Positions 8,561 to 17,376 of a stretch of 64,000 bases of DNA are shown here, piece by piece; positions within the stretch are counted from its first letter, which is position 1; every line of letters begins with the position of its first letter. The stretch covers positions 9,132 to 73,131 of the forward strand of contig JBMNVR010000013.1 in NCBI GenBank assembly GCA_050946935.1. Direction: 5' to 3'. This DNA comes from UQRS01 sp050946935. Its GTDB lineage: Bacteria > Bacillota > Clostridia > Oscillospirales > Acutalibacteraceae. The position numbers were made by a program, and so were the translations under genes. The notes under the pieces were generated by a model, which was not told the origin of the DNA, ran no database searches, and saw only the letters and a list, made by a program, of their open reading frames with translations.

Positions 8561-10153
8561 ATGAAAAGGTGGATCAGCATATTTTTGAGTATTGTTCTTG
8601 CTTTGTCCTGTTTGACAGCTTTGCAAGCGGCAGCGGCGGACTCGGCCGTTCTGGAGATTGGGACGGCTGCCGGAACCGGCGGCAGCCGAATTCGCGTACC
8701 GGTTTTACTGAAAAATGCCGATGCGCTGAAAAACCTCGGAAACGGAAATGTCTGTGGTATTGAGTTTGATCTTGCTTACGATCAGGGTTTGGCCACTTTT
8801 GTCACGGTAGAGAGCGGCCTGACCACGGCCAATGCCCTGGGTGGGGCCGACGCATGGACGGTTGACAGCCGGGATTATGCGGGCAAAAACAAGGCGAAGA
8901 TCATGCTCAGCGATCCCAGCAACAAGGGCTTTTCCGCTGCGGGAGATGTAGAGGTTGCGACTCTGGTTTTTGATCTTGCCGATGTCGGAGAAGAACATAC
9001 TGTGTTGACGCTGACGCCGGAGATTGTCGACATCTGCGACAACGCGCCCCACAAGCTTGGGGATGCCGTGGAGGTAACTGCGGGTTCTGTTACCATTGCG
9101 AGGAAACAGTACGCGAAGCTTTCGGCTGAGTCTACGACCGCTTTTTCCGGACAGTGGGCGTCGGTTTTTCTGACCCTGGATAACGCACAGGCGCTGTCGT
9201 CCGACTGCAACGGCTCGGCGGCCGGGAACGGGACGCTGTGCGGGCTGGAGGTTGATCTGCAGTATGACAAGGAGAAGCTGCCTCGTGTTGTTGTGGATAC
9301 GCAGCTTGCTTCTCCTGCCCAGGATGAAACCGGTAAAATTACACAGCGGAGTTGGAGCGCCGATGTCCAGCAGCAGACGGACGGAAGCGTTAAGCTGCTG
9401 ATAGAGGATCCTGAACGGGTGGGCGTGGCTGCCGCGGATGAGATTGTGCTTTGTGAACTGCGCTTTCTTTTGGCGGAGGATCTCCCGGCGGGTACACAGC
9501 TTACCATAGAATTTACGCTGGTAGATATCTGCGATACGAATGCTAAGCAGTTAGGGGATTTTGTGCAGACGGCGCCCTGTGCGATCACAGTGGAGGAGCA
9601 GACGGTTTCTGACGCGGCCGCGGCTGTGATCGGTAAAATCCAGCGGATCAGTAAGGTTACTTCTATTAACGAGAAGACTGAAGTGCAGTCCGCGCGGCTG
9701 GCTTACGACCAGCTCAGCGAGGAGGAGAAGGCGCAGGTCACCAACTACGCCGACCTTCTTGCGGCGGAAGAGAAAATATCTGAGTTGGAGATTGCCAGGG
9801 CCAAAGAGCTGATCGCGGCGATCGGTGAGGTAACGCTTGAGAAAGAGGAGGCTGTTGCGGAGGCACGGGCATTTTTTGACACACTGAGCGAAGCGCAGAA
9901 AACGCAGCTTCAGTCTGAAAATGCGTCCCTGACCGCTGCGGAAGAACGGCTGAAGGAGTTGAAGGAGGTCACGCCGGGAGATGTGGACGGTGACGACAAG
10001 GTTACCGTTTCCGACGTGGTCGAGCTGCGCAAGCTGATTGTACAGGGAAGCTGGACCGAGCGGGAGTTTTCCGCCGGAAATCTGGACGCCACCGACCAAA
10101 ACCTGACCGTATCGGATGTTGTGACGCTGCGCGCCCTGATTGTCGCCGGATAA
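8561..10153 (+). CDS. Secreted protein with two cohesin-like modules and a C-terminal type I dockerin
   Basis: 530 residues. Signal peptide (KR, hydrophobic core, ALQAAAA). Residues ~28-180 and ~183-346 are two related beta-modules with the cohesin pattern: VLEIGTAAG-RIRVPVLLKN, CGIEFDLAYD near the start, and VDICD-APHKLGDAV-GSVTI at the end; the second has CGLEVDLQYD and VDICDTNAKQLGD. Cohesins are the receptor domains for dockerins in cellulosomes. Residues ~350-462 are two helical repeats. Residues 470-530 are a dockerin: loop 1 DVDGDDKVTVSD is complete, loop 2 NLDATDQNLTVSD is one residue longer than normal. The protein could be a small adaptor scaffoldin; cohesin assignment is by pattern, and BACON or other beta-sandwich domains are the main alternative. 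Confidence 0.7.
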   Translation: MKRWISIFLSIVLALSCLTALQAAAADSAVLEIGTAAGTGGSRIRVPVLLKNADALKNLGNGNVCGIEFDLAYDQGLATFVTVESGLTTANALGGADAWTVDSRDYAGKNKAKIMLSDPSNKGFSAAGDVEVATLVFDLADVGEEHTVLTLTPEIVDICDNAPHKLGDAVEVTAGSVTIARKQYAKLSAESTTAFSGQWASVFLTLDNAQALSSDCNGSAAGNGTLCGLEVDLQYDKEKLPRVVVDTQLASPAQDETGKITQRSWSADVQQQTDGSVKLLIEDPERVGVAAADEIVLCELRFLLAEDLPAGTQLTIEFTLVDICDTNAKQLGDFVQTAPCAITVEEQTVSDAAAAVIGKIQRISKVTSINEKTEVQSARLAYDQLSEEEKAQVTNYADLLAAEEKISELEIARAKELIAAIGEVTLEKEEAVAEARAFFDTLSEAQKTQLQSENASLTAAEERLKELKEVTPGDVDGDDKVTVSDVVELRKLIVQGSWTEREFSAGNLDATDQNLTVSDVVTLRALIVAG

Positions 10154-10221
10154 GTCTCTGCGGGCAAAAGAAGAGGAGACTGGGCGGCTTTTGCCCCATC
10201 GTTTTTGATCTAAACGGAATG

Positions 10222-10260
10222 AAAAAGAACGACTGTTTTTTGAACAGCCGTTCTTTTTTT
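10222..10260 (+). terminator. Terminator after the cohesin-dockerin gene
   Basis: Near-perfect stem AAAGAACG-CTGTT / AACAG-CGTTCTTT followed by a run of seven T. Confidence 0.85.
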
Positions 10261-10356
10261 GTGTTCCTTGGTCAACAGGTTACAAGATATAGTGGCACCA
10301 ATATGCTGATTGCACAATTCGGGGAAAAAAGTTTTTGGATTTTTATGTAAACCCTC

Positions 10357-10385
10357 TTGCAATTCCCTTTTTGCCCTATTATAAT
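10357..10385 (+). promoter_or_regulatory. Promoter of the dcw cluster
   Basis: TTGCAA (10357-10362), 17-bp spacer, TATAAT (10380-10385). Transcription would begin near 10392, immediately before the MraZ box repeats. Confidence 0.85.
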
Positions 10386-10392
10386 AAATCCG

Positions 10393-10437
10393 GTGGCTTA
10401 AAGTGGCTTATAAATCCATAAATTTGGCTAAAAGTGG
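10393..10437 (+). promoter_or_regulatory. MraZ operator: two pairs of GTGG-type boxes
   Basis: GTGG at 10393 and 10403 (10-bp step, with CTTAAA between), then TTGG at 10424 and GTGG at 10434 (again a 10-bp step, with CTAAAA between). MraZ is known to bind GTGG-type repeats at 10-bp spacing upstream of its own gene, so autorepression of the cluster is expected. The boxes lie over the start of the transcript. Confidence 0.7.
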
Positions 10438-10480
10438 ATGAAAAATTCCAAAATGGGCAAAAATAAGGAGGTGAGCAGCA

Positions 10481-10903
10481 GTGTACGGAACCTATGCGCA
10501 TACGATGGATAAGAAGGGTCGCCTCTTTATCCCCGCCAAGCTTCGGGAGAAAATGGGGGACAAGCTGATCGTTTGCAAGGGGCTCGACGGAAACTGCTGC
10601 CTTTCGGTCTATTCTGAAGAGGAATGGAACAAACTGACCGATAAGATCAAAGCCCTGCCCAAATCCCGTGCCAGAAAGCTGGAACTTTTTCTGTATCCCA
10701 GCGCCAGCGATTTGGAATGCGATGCCACCGGACGGGTGATTATTCCGCAAATTTTGCGGGACTACGCCGGGCTGGAGAAAAACGTCTCGATCATCGGACT
10801 TTCGGATCATGCCGAAATCTGGGACGAGAGCCGCTTCTCGGGTGAACAGGAGGCGACTACGCCTGAATCCATCGCAAAATTGATGGAGGAGATTGACTTC
10901 TGA
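10481..10903 (+). CDS. mraZ: Transcriptional regulator MraZ
   Basis: 140 residues with the double-psi/AbrB-like fold repeat: GTYAHTMDKKGRLFIPAKLR and later DLECDATGRVIIPQILRDYA. GTG start, set by AAGGAGG 10 bases upstream. MraZ binds DNA as a ring-shaped oligomer and represses the division and wall cluster that it heads. Its stop TGA overlaps the ATG of rsmH (TGATG), pointing to translational coupling. Confidence 0.96.
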   Translation: MYGTYAHTMDKKGRLFIPAKLREKMGDKLIVCKGLDGNCCLSVYSEEEWNKLTDKIKALPKSRARKLELFLYPSASDLECDATGRVIIPQILRDYAGLEKNVSIIGLSDHAEIWDESRFSGEQEATTPESIAKLMEEIDF

Positions 10904-11829
10904 TGGAATTTGTCCACAAGCCTGTATTATTAAAGGAAGTGCTGGAGATTCTTGCAATCCGGCCGGACGGCGTTTATGTCGACGGCACGGCCGGCGGGGC
11001 TGGCCATTCTAGGGAGATCGCCGCGCGTCTGACCGACGGGGGGCGGCTGATCGCCCTCGACCGCGATCCCGACGCGGTGCAAACGGCCTCTGAACGGCTG
11101 AGAGCCTATCCCGCCACGGTGGTGCAGAGCAATTATTGCGAGATGGATAAGGTTTTGCAAGACCTTGGCGTTTCCGGCGCGGATGGAATTTTGCTGGATC
11201 TTGGGGTTTCTTCTTTTCAGCTTGATAACACCGAACGGGGCTTTTCCTATCACGGGGATGCGCCGCTCGATATGCGGATGAGCAAAACCGGCATTTCAGC
11301 CGCCGACCTGGTGGCGACCCTGTCGGCCGAGGAGCTGGCGCGGATCTTTCGGGACTACGGTGAAGAAAAGTTCGCCTTTCGGATTGCGAAAAATATTGTG
11401 TCCGCGCGGCAGACCGCGCCGATTACGACCACCGCCGGGCTGTGCGAGGTGATCGCCCGCTCGGTGCCCGCCGCGGCAAAGCGGGACGGCCATCCGGCGC
11501 GCCGCTGCTTTCAGGCGCTGCGCATCGCCGTGAATGGGGAGATGGAGAGTCTCTCAACCGGGCTGGATCGCGCCTTCGACTGCCTGAACCCCGGCGGGAT
11601 ACTGGCGGTCATCACCTTCCACTCGCTGGAGGATCGTATGGTTAAGCGGCGGTTTGCCGCCTTTTGCAAGGGGTGCGAGTGCCCGCCGGATTTCCCGGTC
11701 TGCGTCTGTGGAAAGACGCCGCGGGGAGAGCTGGCGCTGCGCAAATCCGTCGCCCCGTCGGAAGAAGAAGTGCAAAATAACCTCCGCAGCCGGAGCGCCA
11801 GGCTGCGCGCCGTGCGGAGGATCGGATAA
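10903..11829 (+). CDS. rsmH: 16S rRNA (cytosine1402-N4)-methyltransferase
   Basis: 308 residues, normal length. SAM-binding DGTAGGAGHSREIA near residue 30, LDLGVSSFQLD, RGFSYHGDAPLDMRM and the C-terminal FHSLEDRMVKRRF are diagnostic. It methylates N4 of C1402 in 16S rRNA. A Cys-rich strand (CKGCECPPDFPVCVC) near residue 255 is usual in Firmicute members. Starts inside the mraZ stop codon. Confidence 0.97.
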   Translation: MEFVHKPVLLKEVLEILAIRPDGVYVDGTAGGAGHSREIAARLTDGGRLIALDRDPDAVQTASERLRAYPATVVQSNYCEMDKVLQDLGVSGADGILLDLGVSSFQLDNTERGFSYHGDAPLDMRMSKTGISAADLVATLSAEELARIFRDYGEEKFAFRIAKNIVSARQTAPITTTAGLCEVIARSVPAAAKRDGHPARRCFQALRIAVNGEMESLSTGLDRAFDCLNPGGILAVITFHSLEDRMVKRRFAAFCKGCECPPDFPVCVCGKTPRGELALRKSVAPSEEEVQNNLRSRSARLRAVRRIG

Positions 11830-11846
11830 AGAAAGCAGGGTCCGTC

Positions 11847-12332
11847 TTGAACAACATGAAGTATTATACCGACAATCTGGCATATGATTACAATATGTTT
11901 CTGCCGAAGGAAAAGCGGCAGGAGGCGCCGGCTCGCCGTCGGATGCCTGACAATATCGTAAAAATGCCCGGGATTTCGGGAAAGGCGGGCGCTGTCCGCC
12001 AAAAGCGGGAGACGCGCAAGAACCGTACCTTTGCGATTTTCACCACCTTTCTGGTGGTGGCGATGGTTTGCAGCACCATCTTTATGCGGGTGCAGGTGAC
12101 CGAGGTGGAATCTCAGCTCACGGCGGCCAATAAAGAACTCAGCGATCTGACCAATGAGCAGACCCGGCTTGAGATGGAGCTGGAGCGCAAGATCTCCTTC
12201 AGCAATGTCGAGGCGGCGGCCAAAGCCCTCGGGATGCAGAAGAAGGATAAGAACCAGGTTAACTATATCCATACCGGCGCGGAAAGCTGGGCCGAGGTAG
12301 TGGACGGGACGACCGTTGCTGAAAAGGAATAG
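11847..12332 (+). CDS. ftsL: Cell division protein FtsL-like
   Basis: 161 residues. A basic cytoplasmic segment (to ~55) is followed by one membrane helix (FAIFTTFLVVAMVCSTIF) and an extracellular coiled coil (VTEVESQLTAANKELSDL). This topology plus position between rsmH and the class B PBP identifies FtsL, a small bitopic divisome protein that pairs with DivIC and DivIB. The TTG at 11847 is chosen because GCAGGG lies six bases upstream; an ATG three codons later is possible. Sequence conservation of FtsL is weak, so the name rests on synteny. Confidence 0.85.
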   Translation: MNNMKYYTDNLAYDYNMFLPKEKRQEAPARRRMPDNIVKMPGISGKAGAVRQKRETRKNRTFAIFTTFLVVAMVCSTIFMRVQVTEVESQLTAANKELSDLTNEQTRLEMELERKISFSNVEAAAKALGMQKKDKNQVNYIHTGAESWAEVVDGTTVAEKE

Positions 12333-12378
12333 TCATGCGGCCGGCCGTTTTGGAATATGATTGAAAGTGAACATCTTA

Positions 12379-12418
12379 CGGTACGAGAGTTGATGCAATA
12401 TTGACTCTCGTTTTACCG
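12379..12418 (+). other. Intercistronic hairpin between ftsL and the PBP gene
   Basis: Arms ACGAGAGT (12383-12390) and ACTCTCGT (12404-12411), extended by CGGTA/TACCG across a TT bulge, followed by few T. It could attenuate or stabilise the dcw transcript; it is weak as a terminator. Confidence 0.45.
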
Positions 12419-12463
12419 CATTTAGAATCCGCTGTATTTTTGGCAGAAAGGGAGTGACAAGGC

Positions 12464-14680
12464 GTGGCAACCGGACCAACCAAATCCATGTGGACACGGA
12501 TGATGGCGATTATGCTGGTTCTGGTGATCGGATTTATGGGCGTTTCGATCGTCCGGCTGACCCAGCTCATGGTTATCGACAGCGCCTTTTATCAGGAGAA
12601 GGCGTCAGAGCAGCAGCTATATGATACCGAACTGAGCCCGGAACGCGGCAATATTTATGACGCCAATCGGAACATCCTTGCTACCAGCGCCACTGTGTGG
12701 ACGGTTTATATCACGCCCAACGACTTCGACGACGACGCCCAGCGGGAGAAGGTCGCCTCTGGTCTTTCGCAGATTCTCGGGATGGAATATGAGACCGTTT
12801 TGGGCTATGCGAAAAAGACCAGTTCTTATGTCATCGTCAAGAAAAAGGTGGAAAAAAGCCTTGCCGACCAGGTGCGGCAGTTTATCTCGGATGAATCGCT
12901 CGGCTCGGTGATCGGACTGGATGAGGCGACCAAGCGGTACTATCCCAACGACAATCTCGCCTCGGTCGTGCTCGGCTTTGTCGGGGATGACAACCAGGGT
13001 CTTTCGGGGATCGAATCTTATTATGAAACCGAGCTGAAAGGGGTGCCCGGCCGGGTGGTCGCGGCCAAAAACGCCCGCGGCGCCGATATGCCTTTCAGTT
13101 ATGAGAAAAAGGTCGAGTCGACGCCCGGCAACTCGCTGGTGCTGACCATAGACTCCTATATTCAGCATGTAGCCGAAAAGTATCTGGAGCAGGCGGTTGC
13201 CGATAACTCGGTTACCGAGCGGGGCGTCTGTATCGTGATGGACGTGAACACCGGCGGCGTGCTGGCCATGGCGGTCAAGGGGGATTTCAATCCCAACGAT
13301 CCCTTCACCTTAACCGACCCCGCCGATCAGGAGGAGCTGGCCTCCCTGGCGGGGGAGGAGCGGCAGACCAAGCTGAGCGAACTGCTCAATCACCAGTGGC
13401 GGAACAAGGCGGTCTCTGATCCGTATGAGCCGGGATCGGTTTTCAAGATCATCACCGGCGCCGCCGCGCTGGAGGAGCACGCCACCGATTCGACCAAGAG
13501 CTATAGCTGTCCCGGATACATTGTGATCGCGGGTCAGCGGTATTCCTGCCACAAAACGACCGGCCATGGAACCGAGTCGCTTGAGCAGGCTTTCCAGAAT
13601 TCCTGCAACCCGGTTTTTATCACGCTGGGCCAGTTGCTTGGCGTGTCGACCTTCTCCCACTATTTTGACGCATTCGGCCTGACCCAGACGACCGGCATTG
13701 ACCTGCCGGGAGAGGCCGGCTCGATTTATCATGCCGAGGCCAATATGGGGCTGGTCGAGCTGGCGTCGACCTCCTTCGGTCAGACCTTTAAGGTAACTCC
13801 GATCCAGTTGATTACCGCAATCTCGGCGGCGGTCAACGGGGGGTATCTGGTGCAGCCGCATGTCGTAAGCCAGATCCTCGACGCTGATGGCAATGTCGTT
13901 AAAAATGTGGACACCGTGCAGAAGCGTCAGGTGATTTCCTCTGAGACCAGCGAAAAGCTCTGTGCTTTGCTGGAGGCGGTCGTGGACGGCGGCGGCGGGA
14001 AGAACGCCTATGTCGCGGGATACAGGATCGGCGGGAAAACCGGCACCTCTGAAAAGGTCGCCGACGAGCTGGCCGGTACCGGAGAGCGGTTGCGTATCTC
14101 CTCTTTCTGCGGAATTGCACCGACCGATGACCCGCAGGTTGCCGTGCTGGTGCTGCTTGACGAGCCGCACGCCGCCAATGTGTATGGCGGTACCATTGCT
14201 GCGCCGGTCGGCGGGCAGGTGTTGGGAGATATTCTGCCCTATCTGGGCTATGAACCGAATTATACTGAAGAAGACATGATCATCAGCGTTAAGGTGCCGG
14301 GTGTCACCGGAAAAACGCTGAGCGAGGCCAAAGCCGCCCTCTCGGGCGAAAGCCTGACGACCCGGGTGGTCGGGAATGGCGATACCGTCCTTTCTCAAAG
14401 CCCGGGAGAGGGGCAATATGTCTCGGAAAACGGCGTGATTGTCCTGTATACCGACGACAGCAGCGAACAAAAAACGGCCACAGTGCCCGACTTTACCGGG
14501 CAGACGGTGTCGTCGGTCAACACGGCGGCCAAAAATGCCGGCGTCAACGTGGTGTTCTCGGGCAGCAGCCTGACCGCTTCGGGAGTGGTTGCTTATAAGC
14601 AAAGTGTGGAAAAGGGAACCGAGGTAGCTGCAGGCACCTCGATTACGGTCTATTTCCGCTCTGAGGACAACTCGGACTGA
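12464..14680 (+). CDS. ftsI: Class B penicillin-binding protein (FtsI/SpoVD type) with two PASTA domains
   Basis: 738 residues. One N-terminal membrane anchor (MMAIMLVLVIGFMGVSIV), a dimerisation domain with SPERGNIYDANRNILA, then the transpeptidase: nucleophile Ser325 in GSVFK, Ser380-Cys-Asn and Lys525-Thr-Gly. Residues ~608-738 form two PASTA domains. It cross-links septal peptidoglycan outside the membrane with the glycosyltransferase FtsW. GTG start with GGGAGTGA upstream. In Clostridia this position can hold the vegetative PBP2B or sporulation SpoVD; a single copy here favours the vegetative role but this cannot be settled from the window. Confidence 0.93.
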   Translation: MATGPTKSMWTRMMAIMLVLVIGFMGVSIVRLTQLMVIDSAFYQEKASEQQLYDTELSPERGNIYDANRNILATSATVWTVYITPNDFDDDAQREKVASGLSQILGMEYETVLGYAKKTSSYVIVKKKVEKSLADQVRQFISDESLGSVIGLDEATKRYYPNDNLASVVLGFVGDDNQGLSGIESYYETELKGVPGRVVAAKNARGADMPFSYEKKVESTPGNSLVLTIDSYIQHVAEKYLEQAVADNSVTERGVCIVMDVNTGGVLAMAVKGDFNPNDPFTLTDPADQEELASLAGEERQTKLSELLNHQWRNKAVSDPYEPGSVFKIITGAAALEEHATDSTKSYSCPGYIVIAGQRYSCHKTTGHGTESLEQAFQNSCNPVFITLGQLLGVSTFSHYFDAFGLTQTTGIDLPGEAGSIYHAEANMGLVELASTSFGQTFKVTPIQLITAISAAVNGGYLVQPHVVSQILDADGNVVKNVDTVQKRQVISSETSEKLCALLEAVVDGGGGKNAYVAGYRIGGKTGTSEKVADELAGTGERLRISSFCGIAPTDDPQVAVLVLLDEPHAANVYGGTIAAPVGGQVLGDILPYLGYEPNYTEEDMIISVKVPGVTGKTLSEAKAALSGESLTTRVVGNGDTVLSQSPGEGQYVSENGVIVLYTDDSSEQKTATVPDFTGQTVSSVNTAAKNAGVNVVFSGSSLTASGVVAYKQSVEKGTEVAAGTSITVYFRSEDNSD

Positions 14681-14716
14681 CGGCGGTTCAGAAAAAGAAA
14701 AAGGGAGAAAGCAGAG

Positions 14717-16147
14717 ATGAAATTTGGGACAATTTTTAAACAGGCACCGGCTGCCCTTGCGGGGGTGGAGGTCAAAGGGCTGACCTGCGACTCCCGCCGC
14801 GTGGGGGAGGGGTACGTCTTTGTCTGTATCAGCGGTGCGGCAGACGACGGGCATAAATACGCGCATATCGCCAGGGAAAAGGGCGCGGCGATCATCGTTG
14901 CCCAGCGCGATCTTGGATACGAAAATCAGGTCGTGCTGCCGGATACCCGGGCCGCCTTTGCCGAGATGTGCGCGGGCTGGTTCGGCCGGCCGGCCGACCG
15001 GCTGAAGATTATCGGCGTCACCGGGACCAACGGAAAAACCACCGTCTCCTACCTTGTTAAAACGATTTTGGAGGCCGCCGGGCACAAGGTCGGTCTGGTC
15101 GGCACCATTCAGAATATGGTCGGGGAGGAATGCCTCCCCTCCAAAAACACAACGCCGAGCGCGTATGAGCTCAACTCCCTGTTCGATCTGATGATCAAGG
15201 CGGGCTGCGATTATGCCGTGATGGAGGTTTCCTCTCACGCGCTCGATCAAAAGCGGGTGGACGGCATCCGGTTTGAAACCGCGCTGTTTACCAATCTGAC
15301 GCAGGATCATCTCGATTATCACCTGACGATGGAGAATTACATGGCCGCCAAAAAACGGCTGTTTACCATGACCGGCCGGGCGGTTGTCAACCTTGACGAT
15401 CCGTACGGTTTCAAAATGGTGGAGGGACTGGACTGTGCGGTGATTGGCTACTCGACCAAGGACCGGACAGCCGATTGCTTTGCCGAAAATATCTCCTACC
15501 GGCCGGATGGCGTAACCTTCGACCTGGTCGCCGCGGGCGGCAGGGGAGAGGTTACCCTGCGCACGGCGGGAGAGTTTTCGGTCTATAATGCGCTGTGCGC
15601 CGCCGCGTTTGCGGCCGACGCAGGATTTTCGATGGAACTGATCTGCCGGGCGCTGAGCGGCGTCGCCGGGGTCAGGGGCCGGGCAGAGGTCGTGCCGACC
15701 GATCGGGATTTTACCATTGTGATTGATTATGCCCATACGCCCGACGGGTTGGAGAATATTTTAAAAACCTTTGAAAAAATCCCCAAGAACCGGCTGATCG
15801 CCCTCTTTGGCTGCGGGGGAGACCGCGACCGCACCAAGCGTCCGAAGATGGGTGCAATCGCGGCAAAGCACGCCGATTTTCTGATTGTGACCAGCGACAA
15901 TCCGCGCAGCGAGGAGCCGGGCCGCATCATCGAGGACATTATGGACGGCGTGCGGGAGGCCGACACACCCTATGTGGTGATCGAGAATCGGGTGGAGGCA
16001 ATTCATTACGCCGTTGCACACGCCGAGCCGGGTGACATCATCGTGCTGGCCGGCAAGGGACATGAGACCTATCAGGTTCTGAGCACCGGCACCATCCACC
16101 TCGACGAGCGGGAGGTTGTGGCCGACGCGCTGCGGGAGTTGAAATAA
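14717..16147 (+). CDS. murE: UDP-MurNAc-tripeptide synthetase (meso-DAP adding)
   Basis: 476 residues. ATP-binding GVTGTNGKTT at ~100-109, HALDQKRVDG, and ALFGCGGDRDRTKRPKMG. The motif DNPR (394-397) marks selection of meso-diaminopimelate rather than lysine. Cytoplasmic ligase adding the third amino acid of the wall peptide. ATG with GGGAGAAAG upstream. Confidence 0.97.
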   Translation: MKFGTIFKQAPAALAGVEVKGLTCDSRRVGEGYVFVCISGAADDGHKYAHIAREKGAAIIVAQRDLGYENQVVLPDTRAAFAEMCAGWFGRPADRLKIIGVTGTNGKTTVSYLVKTILEAAGHKVGLVGTIQNMVGEECLPSKNTTPSAYELNSLFDLMIKAGCDYAVMEVSSHALDQKRVDGIRFETALFTNLTQDHLDYHLTMENYMAAKKRLFTMTGRAVVNLDDPYGFKMVEGLDCAVIGYSTKDRTADCFAENISYRPDGVTFDLVAAGGRGEVTLRTAGEFSVYNALCAAAFAADAGFSMELICRALSGVAGVRGRAEVVPTDRDFTIVIDYAHTPDGLENILKTFEKIPKNRLIALFGCGGDRDRTKRPKMGAIAAKHADFLIVTSDNPRSEEPGRIIEDIMDGVREADTPYVVIENRVEAIHYAVAHAEPGDIIVLAGKGHETYQVLSTGTIHLDEREVVADALRELK

Positions 16148-16246
16148 AGATGCCCGGTGCTGCCTTGCCTGAAAGGGGGGCTCTGTGCGCGGGAAAACGG
16201 GTTTTGCCCAGCCGGCGCGCAGCCTTTGCGGCCGGATTTGTAAATC

Positions 16247-16294
16247 AAAAACCGGGAGCGCCGTTTTGTACAGACGGGAGCGGCCCCCGGTTTT
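16247..16294 (+). other. Hairpin between murE and mraY
   Basis: AAAACCGGG and CCCGGTTTT arms separated by a GC-rich imperfect stem, ending in TTTT, in the 170-base gap. It could be a partial terminator or attenuator inside the dcw operon. Confidence 0.4.
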
Positions 16295-16317
16295 CAGCGA
16301 AAGGATGACAAAACAAC

Positions 16318-17340
16318 ATGGATAAATGGATCCCGATCTTGGCCGTGCTGGCCGGTTTTGGCGTCACCGCGCTGCTCGGCGTCTGGATGGTGCCCTTTCT
16401 TCATAAACTGAAATTTGGGCAGACCATACTTGACATCGGGCCGAAGTGGCATAAAAACAAGCAGGGAACGCCGACTATGGGTGGGATCATGATCGCGGCC
16501 GGCGTTCTGCTCGCCACCGGAATTGCCTTTGCCGCTTCGGCGGCGGTTTCCGGCTCCCTGTGGGGGGAGACGGCCGATTCTTACCGTATGACCCTGCTGC
16601 TGGCCGGACTCGGCCTCGCCTTCGGCACCGGCTTTATCGGATTCATCGACGATTATATCAAGGTGGTCAAAAAGCGCAATCTCGGCCTGACCGCCCGGCA
16701 GAAGACCATGCTGCAGCTTCTGGTTGCGGCGGCCTATCTGCTGACCCTCCGCCTCGGCGGGATGGAGAGTACATGGGTTCCCTTTTTGGGCGATGTGAAC
16801 GTAATGCAGGGCTGGGGGCTGCTCTTCTGGCCGGTGGCGCTGGTCTTTATCTACGGCTTTACCAACGCGGTCAACCTGACCGACGGGATCGACGGCCTGG
16901 CCTCTTCGGTGACGCTGGTGGTGGCCACCTTCTTCATTCTGGCGGCCGGCGTCCTGGGACAGCAGGGGCAGATGACTCTGGCGGCTGCATTGGCCGGCGC
17001 CTGCGTCGGCTTTCTGGTCTGGAATTCTCACCCCGCCAAGGTCTTTATGGGGGACACTGGTTCGATGTTCCTCGGCGGTATGGTGGTAGGTCTCTCTTTC
17101 GGGATCGGCCGACCGATACTTCTGATCTTTGCGGGCATCATATATTTGCTGGAGGCGATGTCGGTTGTCCTTCAGGTGACCTATTATAAAAAGACCAAAA
17201 AGCGCCTGTTTAAAATGTCGCCCATCCACCATCATTTTGAGATGAGCGGCTGGTCGGAGGAGAAGATCGTATTCTCTTTTTCGGCGGCAGCGCTGGTTGG
17301 GTGTGTGATTGCTTTTCTGCCGATTGCGCTGCGCTGGTAG
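16318..17340 (+). CDS. mraY: Phospho-MurNAc-pentapeptide translocase (lipid I synthesis)
   Basis: 340 residues, about ten membrane helices. Signature segments are KWHKNKQGTPTMGG, GFIDDYIKV (catalytic Asp pair), NAVNLTDGIDGLA and HPAKVFMGDTGSM, plus SPIHHHFE near the end. It transfers phospho-MurNAc-pentapeptide to undecaprenyl phosphate. AAAGGA precedes the ATG. Confidence 0.98.
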   Translation: MDKWIPILAVLAGFGVTALLGVWMVPFLHKLKFGQTILDIGPKWHKNKQGTPTMGGIMIAAGVLLATGIAFAASAAVSGSLWGETADSYRMTLLLAGLGLAFGTGFIGFIDDYIKVVKKRNLGLTARQKTMLQLLVAAAYLLTLRLGGMESTWVPFLGDVNVMQGWGLLFWPVALVFIYGFTNAVNLTDGIDGLASSVTLVVATFFILAAGVLGQQGQMTLAAALAGACVGFLVWNSHPAKVFMGDTGSMFLGGMVVGLSFGIGRPILLIFAGIIYLLEAMSVVLQVTYYKKTKKRLFKMSPIHHHFEMSGWSEEKIVFSFSAAALVGCVIAFLPIALRW

Positions 17341-17376
17341 CGCGAAGGTTCAAATTTTGCAAAAGGAGGGGCTGGC

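Noticed and set aside
13310..15736. 808-codon open frame antisense to the PBP and murE genes
   Set aside because: Shadow of GC-rich coding DNA; no motifs, no ribosome site, and both sense genes are unmistakable.
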